The translations under genes were made by a program, and so were the position numbers. DNA of 15,010 bases, taken from an uncultured Slackia sp. (GTDB lineage Bacteria > Actinomycetota > Coriobacteriia > Coriobacteriales > Eggerthellaceae). The stretch is from assembly GCA_934646845.1 (NCBI GenBank), contig CAKUEV010000024.1, positions 1-15,010 of the forward strand, written 5' to 3'. Below the pieces are notes generated by a model that saw nothing but the letters and a program-made list of their open reading frames with translations, did not search any database and was not told the DNA's origin. Below are positions 9,025-15,010 of this stretch, piece after piece (position 1 is the first letter of the stretch; each line of letters begins with the position of its first letter).

Positions 9025-10101
9025 ATGGCAAGGCGATTAGCAAATTGGGATTTGCTGCGAACTCTTGCGATGCTTTTTGTCGTAATCGTTCATTCTTCTC
9101 AGTATTTTGGCCCTGTTAATGGGATTGAGACCAGGCCTTTTATTTCTGAGTTTGCTCTAATATGTGACCCGATTTTCTTCGTACTGTCGGGATATTTTGC
9201 ATTCCGTCCCCTTAAGACGACGTATGCAAAGTATCTTCTGAACAAGGTCGTTACTATTATTTTACCGCTGCTCGTCTATTCAGTTGTCCTATATGCGTAT
9301 GGATGCGTTGTGGGCACTGTTACCCTCGGTTTTCCTCAATATTTCAATTGGTTTTACAGTATCCTGTTTGGCGGTTGGTGGTTTGTTCCAGCGCTGATTC
9401 CTTTTCTTGTGCTGGCTCCATTTTTGTTTACAATGTTCGAAGCGCTCAGCGATTTTCAGTGCAAATTGCTCATGAAAGTTGTTGCGCTGTTTACACTGTG
9501 GGGCGCTCTCTGCACAGTTCTCCAATGGATCTCAACGCTTACGGGAATTGGGAGCCTCAACACCCTTCCTGGACTGCTTTCTGGATTTGTACCAACTAAT
9601 CCGATTCCTGGCGGGTACTTCATGTATTTCTGTCTTGGATACTTTATTCACAGGATGCCGAGTTTATACTCGGTTGAGTTTTTGAAGCGTATTGCAATGC
9701 TGGGCATTGTCGGCTGGCTTTTTGGCGCCGTCGCAGCTCTTGCTGGATATGTGCGTAGTGACCCAAGTTATCTATGGCTTTTTGCTTCGATCGGAATTTT
9801 CCTTGTTTTTGATAAGATTCAGATTACTGGTGAATGCGCTTCAAAAATCATCAATTGGACGGCAAAACGCTCGTATTCAATCTATTTGCTCCAATACACG
9901 ACAATCGCAATTGTGTATGGCATCTTTAACCAATTTGGAATGCTGGACGGAACGGCAAATATGGCGTTTTTGATTCGAGTTCCACTACAGGCAATTGCCG
10001 TTTCGCTATCATGGCTTTTTGCCTTGGGCGGCGCCAGCATTGTTGACAGCTTTATTTTGGAACCTATGCAGAACTTTTGCAAAATGAAGCTTAAGCGTTA
10101 A
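9025..10101 (+). CDS. Acyltransferase family 3 integral membrane protein
   Basis: A 358-residue polytopic membrane protein with about ten hydrophobic segments. The N-terminus NWDLLRTLAMLFVVIVHS (7-24) holds the hallmark R12-x10-H23 of acyltransferase-3 proteins, and CDPIFFVLSGYF (47-58) is the conserved second segment. FGGWWFVPAL (114-123) and the late SYSIYLLQYT segment also fit. Such proteins pass an acyl group, usually acetyl, across the membrane to a sugar; no SGNH partner domain is attached. In this setting a surface-glycan O-acylation is likely, though the acceptor cannot be read. AAAGG (9015-9019) sits 5 bases before the ATG. It follows the rmlCD terminator, so it needs its own promoter; TATCAT at 8999-9004 is a weak -10 candidate. 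It is markedly AT-rich (22 of 60 bases G/C in 9781-9840), hinting at a different origin from the rhamnose genes. Confidence 0.88.
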   Translation: MARRLANWDLLRTLAMLFVVIVHSSQYFGPVNGIETRPFISEFALICDPIFFVLSGYFAFRPLKTTYAKYLLNKVVTIILPLLVYSVVLYAYGCVVGTVTLGFPQYFNWFYSILFGGWWFVPALIPFLVLAPFLFTMFEALSDFQCKLLMKVVALFTLWGALCTVLQWISTLTGIGSLNTLPGLLSGFVPTNPIPGGYFMYFCLGYFIHRMPSLYSVEFLKRIAMLGIVGWLFGAVAALAGYVRSDPSYLWLFASIGIFLVFDKIQITGECASKIINWTAKRSYSIYLLQYTTIAIVYGIFNQFGMLDGTANMAFLIRVPLQAIAVSLSWLFALGGASIVDSFILEPMQNFCKMKLKR

Positions 10102-10328
10102 ATATAATTTGCGGGGTTTTGTCCAAAACTAAAAGTCTATTCGCAATGAAAGCGCGCGTTTACGGCCATAACCCGCGGACAGCTGGTCGGTTTGTCTGTT
10201 ACTTGCGTTTTGTATCTTGTCGTTAGATATCGTCGAAACCGTCGACTGGCATGACGCGTTCGAGGGTTGGTGATAGAGTGTTCGAGTCTGGTTTTGAGAA
10301 TGGGGAAGAATAATAAACGGGGGCAAGG
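10102..10328. other. Intergenic region between acyltransferase and DUF6541 genes
   Basis: A 227-base gap without a gene. A perfect TATAAT sits at 10103-10108, but its best -35 (TTGCAA, 10077-10082) is 20 bases away. GTTTT/AAAAC (10116-10129) is too weak to be a terminator. A better promoter candidate lies at 10251-10279. Confidence 0.45.
10251..10279 (+). promoter_or_regulatory. Candidate promoter of the DUF6541-type gene
   Basis: ATGACG (10251-10256) and TAGAGT (10274-10279) are 17 bases apart, and TGA just before the -10 gives an extended -10. Each hexamer matches four of six consensus positions. Transcription would begin near 10286, about 43 bases before the ATG. Confidence 0.35.
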
Positions 10329-12356
10329 ATGGCAGTTTTCTCTCTCGCGATGCTATTTATTACTATCGTTCTGTATCTTCCCGGGTTTCTTATCGCAAGG
10401 TTTTTCTACCGAGATAACATGGTGGCGATAGCCGTCGCCCCCCTGCCGTCCTTTGCGCTGTATGCAATTCTTGGCATTTTCTTTTATTGCATCGGATTAG
10501 ATGCTAAGTGGTGGATGCTCGTCATCGCGGCGATCGTTATTTCTGCCGTTATTTATCATTTTCGAAATGCGGCGGCTGGTCCCAAACGGATGTCAATTGC
10601 GAGTGGAGTTGATTGGAAAACAGTTGTTCCCTACGTGGTATTTGGCGTGGTTATCACCGGCTTCTTTTTTGTGGGGTCGCTAAATGGTTTTTCGTCTTTT
10701 GCCCAGTTGTTTGATAATGCCTCGCATCTTAACGGTATTAAGGCGATGGCTGATGGCGGCAATTATTCGATACTGTCTTTCGGTTCTTTCACCTTGGAAG
10801 ATTCGAGAAGTGGCATAAGTCCATCTGGTGAGCTGGCGCATTTTTATCCTGCGGCATGGCACCTTGTTACGGCGCTTGCCTGCGCGGCGCTTGGTGTCTC
10901 GGCCGCCCTTGCCGAAAATGCCTCCATTGTTGTTATGGTCGGACTCGTATTTCCCCTCTCGATGTGGCTTTTGTTGACCAAAGTGTTCGATGGAAATCGT
11001 AGGCTAATTGTTTGCGGCTCCGTTTGCACTTTGGCCTTCTCGGCTTTCCCGTGGTATTTCCTTGTTTTTGGTCCCCTGTACTCCAACTTGGCGGCATTCG
11101 TCGTTGTCCCTGCGGGAGTCTTCGTTACGATTTCTTTTATTGAGTCGTGCTGTTCTGGCGGTATTCGCGTAAGGGATTTGCTAGTCGTTTTGGTTACGGG
11201 TGTAGCTCTCGCCTCACTGCAACCAAATGCCGTTTTTTCCGTTGCGGTTCTTTCGGCGCCAATTTGTGCTGGAACGATGGTTAAATTGCTGGCCGAAAGA
11301 GATGTGTCGGCAAAGAAAAGGAAAAGCATTACAGCAGCGGCAATTGGGGCGGTGCTAATAGCATGGGTGCTTTTATGGATGGCGCCACCGTTCTCTTCGA
11401 TGGTGACCTATCCTTGGCCTGCTACGGCAGAAGAGGGACGGGCGTTTTTCGATGTAACAACGTTGGCCATGATGAGTGGTGTGCCTCAGTGGGTACTTGG
11501 CATGCTCGTTCTTTCCGGGGCGATTTGGGCTTTTGTGAAAAAGCGCAATAGAGCTTTGGTTGTAAGTTATGGCATTTGTGCGGTCATGTTTTTCATTTGT
11601 GTGGTATCGGATGGAACTCTGCGTTCACTGATTGACGGGTTTTGGTACAACGATGCTTATCGGATCGCCGCATTGGTCGCTTTGGCTGGAATCCCACTTG
11701 CGTCGATGGGCCTTTGCGCTATATGCGATTTGGTGAATGGGCTGTTGCGCGGCTTGTGTGAGAAAGGTCCCGATAAACGTATCGTTTTTGCTGCTGCCAT
11801 GGGATTGACTTTTATGCTGCTCTATTTTCCAAGGGGAATTATTGGCCATGAGCTTGGTTGGTATACGCCTTTCGAGGATGTGAGGGGGAGGCTCTGTTGG
11901 TTGAGCTCTTCGGATACTAGGAGATACGCAATTGACGAAGAGGAATTTGTTTGTCGAGCGATGGAGCTTATTGATGATGACAGCAAAGGGATAGCGAATA
12001 TTCCATACGACGGAAGCGTCTTCGCGTATGGCGCGAATGGCGCTAAGACGGTTTATCGTAGCTATTTTAGCTACGGCGGAAGCGACGAAAAGTCGGAAAG
12101 CGTTTTGTTGAGGACCTCTTTGTCGGATATCGCTCATAACGACGACGTAAAGGAAGCCGTCCGGTTAATGAACGTTGGGTATGTTCTGAAATTGGACAAT
12201 GGGGGCCTTGGGGCAGAGGAATCGACTCTTGACGACGACCAGGCAGTATATGCCGAAAGCGAATTCCAGGGAATTAATTCGATAAACGATGACACCCCTG
12301 GATTTGACCTCGTGCTTTCCGAGGGAGATATGAGGCTCTATCGCATTGTCTTCTAG
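10329..12356 (+). CDS. DUF6541-type multi-pass membrane protein, GT-C-like (possible lipid-linked sugar transferase)
   Basis: A 675-residue protein: residues 1 to about 500 contain a dozen or so hydrophobic segments, and the remaining roughly 175 residues are hydrophilic and probably extracellular. Residues 1-60 (YLPGFLIARFF, then AVAPLPSFALYAILGIFFY) match the N-terminus I recall for the DUF6541 family of actinobacteria. The first large loop carries D129, N130, H133 and N135 in FDNASHLNGIKAMADGGNYS, and YPAAWH (173-178); acidic/His loops at this position are typical of GT-C glycosyltransferases that use polyprenyl-phosphate sugars. The tail has NIPYDGSVFAYGANG and, later, MNVGYVLKL, also family-like. 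GGGGG (10319-10323) lies 5 bases before the ATG. It converges on the minus-strand glycosyltransferase gene 64 bases away. A role as an outer-face glycosyltransferase for the surface glycan is plausible; the reaction is not established by sequence. Confidence 0.75.
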   Translation: MAVFSLAMLFITIVLYLPGFLIARFFYRDNMVAIAVAPLPSFALYAILGIFFYCIGLDAKWWMLVIAAIVISAVIYHFRNAAAGPKRMSIASGVDWKTVVPYVVFGVVITGFFFVGSLNGFSSFAQLFDNASHLNGIKAMADGGNYSILSFGSFTLEDSRSGISPSGELAHFYPAAWHLVTALACAALGVSAALAENASIVVMVGLVFPLSMWLLLTKVFDGNRRLIVCGSVCTLAFSAFPWYFLVFGPLYSNLAAFVVVPAGVFVTISFIESCCSGGIRVRDLLVVLVTGVALASLQPNAVFSVAVLSAPICAGTMVKLLAERDVSAKKRKSITAAAIGAVLIAWVLLWMAPPFSSMVTYPWPATAEEGRAFFDVTTLAMMSGVPQWVLGMLVLSGAIWAFVKKRNRALVVSYGICAVMFFICVVSDGTLRSLIDGFWYNDAYRIAALVALAGIPLASMGLCAICDLVNGLLRGLCEKGPDKRIVFAAAMGLTFMLLYFPRGIIGHELGWYTPFEDVRGRLCWLSSSDTRRYAIDEEEFVCRAMELIDDDSKGIANIPYDGSVFAYGANGAKTVYRSYFSYGGSDEKSESVLLRTSLSDIAHNDDVKEAVRLMNVGYVLKLDNGGLGAEESTLDDDQAVYAESEFQGINSINDDTPGFDLVLSEGDMRLYRIVF

Positions 12357-12420
12357 CGTGTTTTGGTCGTTGTTTGATACGGCCTGTATGGACTTTGAGG
12401 CCGCGTGGGCTCCAATCGCC

Positions 12421-13491
12421 CTACAAAAACCTCTCGACGCACTGTTTGAGCCCGCGGGTTGCGACGAAGAAGCGCACGAATGCAAGCTTTGCTGAAAGCC
12501 CGCTGAACAGCTTGGAGCATTCATGCTTTGAGACGTGTTCGGCGGCCTTTTTTACGGCCGCTTTGCGGGGTAGGGTGGAGTAGTTGCCAAATGTTTCGGC
12601 AAGAAGGCCGTCGAGGCGTTCTATATAATTCGCCTGCTGCTCGACCGATAAATGCGAGATGTCGAACAGCGTGAAGTCAAGGATCCATTCGACCATGCGT
12701 CCTGAGCAAAGACCAACCAGGTTGTTTTCCCGCCAATTGGCCAAGATGTGATTAATAGCGGACAAATGCTGGTCGAGTTTGGCTTTGGTGGCGTTTGCGC
12801 TGTTGAGGCCGTGGGTAATTGATTCACCGTTCATTCGATAGTTGTATAGCTTCGCCGACGAAAGCACGGTTTTGCGCGCGTGCGGGTATGCCTCGAACAG
12901 AAACGCCGTGTCTTCAGCGAGTTTGATATCGGTTGCGAAGCGCACGTGGTGCTCGTCGAGAAACGCGCGGCGAGCTGCGATGCGCGCAATATAAGGCTGT
13001 GCATGCTTCGAGAAAAGCACGTCGGGGGTGAACCCTGCAATTATCTCGTCGCAGGGCGAGAGCAGGTCGCGCACGTGTTTGGGCGCAGCGCTTTCCGGAA
13101 TGCATGTCGCTCCGAAAGCCATGATATCGACTTCGTTGTCGCGAAACGCGTGGCGCACAGTTTCGCAGGCATTTGGCTCATACCAATCGTCGCAATCGAG
13201 GAACATCACAATTTCACCTCGCGCGGCATCGAGCGCGGTATTGCGTGCGGCCGACGGCCCCGCATTCTCCTGCGTGAACACGCGAATGCGGGCATCTTCC
13301 TCCGCGAAGCGCTGCAGCTTTACGAGCGACCCATCGCGCGAGCCGTCGTTAACGCACACAGCCTCCCAATCGCCAAACGTTTGCGCCTTCAGCGATTCGA
13401 TGCACTCATCCAGCGTGTCTTCGGCGTTGAACACAGGAATGACGATGCTTATGGTAGGGCGGCTGTTCGCCTGGGTCACTTCTGCTTGCAT
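12421..13491 (-). CDS. Family 2 glycosyltransferase (GT-A fold)
   Basis: A 356-residue cytoplasmic glycosyltransferase. The GT-A domain starts ISIVIPVFNAEDTLDECIESL (first 19 shown family residues at 14-32); NDGSRDG (48-54) binds nucleotide, ENAGPSAARN (75-84) follows, and FLDCDDW (97-103) is the metal-binding acidic motif. KLAEDTAF (190-197) supplies the candidate catalytic Asp/Glu. The C-terminal third is helical with no membrane segment. The frame stays open upstream to 13791, but I chose ATG 13491 because the family begins there, AAGGA precedes it by about 7 bases, and the longer form would run through the preceding gene. It begins 14 bases after that gene's stop, so both form one minus-strand transcript. 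Donor and acceptor sugars are unknown; rhamnose is possible given the dTDP-rhamnose genes in this window. Confidence 0.92.
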   Translation of the reverse strand: MQAEVTQANSRPTISIVIPVFNAEDTLDECIESLKAQTFGDWEAVCVNDGSRDGSLVKLQRFAEEDARIRVFTQENAGPSAARNTALDAARGEIVMFLDCDDWYEPNACETVRHAFRDNEVDIMAFGATCIPESAAPKHVRDLLSPCDEIIAGFTPDVLFSKHAQPYIARIAARRAFLDEHHVRFATDIKLAEDTAFLFEAYPHARKTVLSSAKLYNYRMNGESITHGLNSANATKAKLDQHLSAINHILANWRENNLVGLCSGRMVEWILDFTLFDISHLSVEQQANYIERLDGLLAETFGNYSTLPRKAAVKKAAEHVSKHECSKLFSGLSAKLAFVRFFVATRGLKQCVERFL

Positions 13492-13505
13492 ATTCGATCC
13501 TTGGC

Positions 13506-14600
13506 CTAGAGTTCGTGGTTCATACGCGCACGAGCATATGCGAAAAGCGTCGACGGCCCGCCGTGCTTCAGGTAGTGCATGGCGCGCCCAGCGGTCCCCG
13601 CGTCGGCGTACGTTGCGTTCTCGCGCTCGAATTTTTCGGGCGATTCCAGAATGAGTTTCAGGTTCACGCGCTTCCAAGGCTGGAAATCGGAAAGCGCCAC
13701 ATAGCCGGCGTCGAGCGCCGTCTGGAATTCCTTCTGCATGCACTGCAGGAAATCGAGTCTGAATTCTGGCGCAAGGCGCACGTAGTTCCACATGTATGAG
13801 TCGTATTTCGCGGTTTGCTCAACGGGGAACAACAGGCGCGCGCGGTCGCCTTCACCAAGCTCCGAAAGCCAGCGCTCGATTTCTGCGTATTCCTCGCACA
13901 CGCAAAATACTTTGCCTCGGTTGTTCACCGAGGACGATTCGTTGTCTTGGCGGTAATTGATAATAGCGTCCTGCACGAACGCGGCCTTTTTCGCCGCTGC
14001 GAACGCCTTGAAGGCGAAAGACGTGTCCTGATACGACGCGCCCGGAGTTTCGAGGAAGCGGATGCCGTTTTGCACGAGGAACTCGCGGTTGTACAGTCCC
14101 GACCAAATCGAGGGCTTCTGGTGGAAGATGCGCGGCTCTTCGATGACGTCGACCAGCCTGCCGCACTCTTCCTTCGAGACCAACGGGAAAGGCTCGACCT
14201 TTTCGTTCGGTGCCGACCAGTAGAAGTTGAAGTTGCCCTTCACGACGTTCGCGCCGTGCTTTTTGGCGGCATTGTAGAGCGCCTCGAGACCGTTGGGCAG
14301 CATGGTGTCGTCCGATTCCAGAATGCCGACGAACTCGCCTGTTGCCGCGTCAAGACCGCGATTCATCGACGCGCCGTAGCCGCTGTTCTGCTTGTGAATC
14401 ACCTTAATGCGCGAGTCTTTTTCGGTATATTCGTCGAGCATCGCGCCCGATGCGTCGGTCGATCCGTCGTCGATGCAAATGATTTCGATATCGGAAAGCG
14501 TTTGCGCGCGTGCCGAGTCGAGGCATTCGGCGAGGTATTTTTCAACGTTGTAGACGGGAACGAGCAGCGATACGATTGGCTGCGAATTGCGGTTCGGCAT
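13506..14600 (-). CDS. Family 2 glycosyltransferase (GT-A fold)
   Basis: A 364-residue cytoplasmic glycosyltransferase, first gene of the minus-strand pair. VSLLVPVYNVEKYLAECL (10-27) opens the GT-A fold, with IDDGSTDAS (43-51) for nucleotide binding, QNSGYGASMNRG (71-82), ILESDD (93-98) as the metal-binding motif and SYQDTSFAFK (189-198) as the likely catalytic region. The C-terminal part is soluble and ends with an Arg/Lys-rich segment (RAMHYLKHGGPSTLFAYAR) that could sit at the membrane surface. AAGGA lies 8 bases before the ATG. It shares layout with the downstream glycosyltransferase but differs enough that they probably add different linkages. Its place in a surface-polysaccharide region suggests assembly of a lipid-linked repeat unit or side chain; the sugars are not deducible. 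Confidence 0.92.
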   Translation of the reverse strand: MPNRNSQPIVSLLVPVYNVEKYLAECLDSARAQTLSDIEIICIDDGSTDASGAMLDEYTEKDSRIKVIHKQNSGYGASMNRGLDAATGEFVGILESDDTMLPNGLEALYNAAKKHGANVVKGNFNFYWSAPNEKVEPFPLVSKEECGRLVDVIEEPRIFHQKPSIWSGLYNREFLVQNGIRFLETPGASYQDTSFAFKAFAAAKKAAFVQDAIINYRQDNESSSVNNRGKVFCVCEEYAEIERWLSELGEGDRARLLFPVEQTAKYDSYMWNYVRLAPEFRLDFLQCMQKEFQTALDAGYVALSDFQPWKRVNLKLILESPEKFERENATYADAGTAGRAMHYLKHGGPSTLFAYARARMNHEL

Positions 14601-14948
14601 TCCTGGGGTCCTTTTCGAAATGAGCGCCTGATGCTTTCACTATAGCATGCGGCCTGATTTGGCTGTTCGTGTGCGAAACGATATTCGGAAAAACCCGAAG
14701 GTCGGAGCAAGGGGCGGGGTCTGGGCGGGCGGGCATTCTGGGCTGGCGCGGTAGCGAGGGCGGTTGCCTCTGGCGGTAATGAGCGTTTGATTTTTGGCTG
14801 AAGGCCGCTCGCCTGATTCCCTGGCGTGACGAGCGTCGATCAACCGATCGAACAGCCAGGCCGCGCTTCCTTTGCTGCTTGCGTTTTCCGCGCACCTTGA
14901 GCCTTCTGCATGGGCTATTTTGCGAGCTTAATTTGTGTGCGCAAAAGA
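14601..14948. other. Intergenic stretch without a recognisable gene
   Basis: Apart from the candidate promoter near 14640 I see no supported feature. Minus-strand frames here (for example 14542-14895, 117 codons) are Arg/Gln/Pro-rich, overlap the glycosyltransferase start and resemble no family. A small stem TTCGG/CCGAA occurs at about 14684-14699. The G-rich run around 14710-14735 is notable only for composition. Confidence 0.5.
14636..14647 (-). promoter_or_regulatory. Candidate extended -10 promoter of the glycosyltransferase pair
   Basis: On the minus strand TGC is followed by TATAGT (14644 down to 14639), an extended -10 element. Transcription would begin near 14632, leaving about 31 untranslated bases before the ATG at 14600. 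No convincing -35 is seen, which extended -10 promoters can tolerate. Confidence 0.4.
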
Positions 14949-15006
14949 ACTCCGCGCATCTAGGGGGTAGGGCGATGCACGGAGTATGTTTGTGCGGCTG
15001 AGCCGC
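14949..15006. repeat. Two consecutive hairpins at the window edge
   Basis: Bases 14949-14959 pair with 14975-14985 (11 positions with one C-A mismatch) around a 15-base G-rich loop. Just after, GCGGC (14994-14998) pairs with GCCGC (15002-15006) around TGA. No T-run follows within the window. They could belong to the leader or 3' end of a gene beyond the window. Confidence 0.45.
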
Positions 15007-15010
15007 GTGC

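Noticed and set aside
12380..12403. CGGCCT/AGGCCG inverted repeat between the convergent genes, considered as a shared terminator
   Set aside because: The stem is only 6 bp with a 12-base loop, and there is no T-run on either strand.
12880..13654. Plus-strand frames of about 200 codons opposite the glycosyltransferases
   Set aside because: They have no domain features and cover strands already explained by two clear family-2 glycosyltransferases.
13492..13791. 100-codon N-terminal extension of the downstream glycosyltransferase
   Set aside because: It runs through the 3' end of the preceding glycosyltransferase gene, has no conserved sequence, and the family start plus an AAGGA site lie at 13491.

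Overview
The window looks like part of a cell-surface polysaccharide region from a moderately GC-rich actinobacterium, most likely of class Coriobacteriia. The lineage is an inference. It rests on the fused RmlC-RmlD protein, the actinobacterial DUF6541-type membrane protein, frequent GTG starts behind AGGAGG ribosome-binding sites, and the type of LicC-like enzyme. No rRNA, tRNA, CRISPR array, transposase or phage gene was seen.

Region 1 (1-4795, + strand) is a compact three-gene cluster. A choline-kinase/cytidylyltransferase fusion (LicA-like then LicC-like, 5' end cut by the window) is followed 9 bases later by an ethanolamine-permease-type APC transporter, and then by a YtcJ-type amidohydrolase. 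The likely theme is uptake and activation of an amino alcohol (choline or ethanolamine) to its CDP form for decorating a surface polymer. No LicD-type transferase is inside the window. About 500 bases without a convincing gene follow (4796-5298).

Region 2 (5299-8862, + strand) encodes the whole dTDP-L-rhamnose pathway from glucose-1-phosphate: rmlA, a hairpin, rmlB, and a fused rmlC-rmlD. rmlB and nearly all of rmlCD are far more GC-rich than everything around them. The codon style switches back abruptly about 35 codons before the end of rmlCD, which suggests a mosaic border. A clear intrinsic terminator (8948-8979) closes the unit.

Region 3 (9025-12356, + strand) holds two integral membrane proteins: an acyltransferase-3 family protein, probably acylating a surface glycan, and a 675-residue DUF6541/GT-C-like protein that may transfer a lipid-linked sugar outside the cell.

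Region 4 (12421-14600, - strand) is a convergent pair of GT-A fold family-2 glycosyltransferases, 14 bases apart and probably one transcript, with a possible extended -10 promoter near 14640. The last 400 bases (14601-15010) show no gene but end in two hairpins.

Together these genes provide an activated sugar (dTDP-rhamnose), an activated amino alcohol, cytoplasmic glycosyltransferases, a candidate outer-face glycosyltransferase and an acyl decoration enzyme. That is a coherent part-list for a decorated, rhamnose-containing surface glycan.
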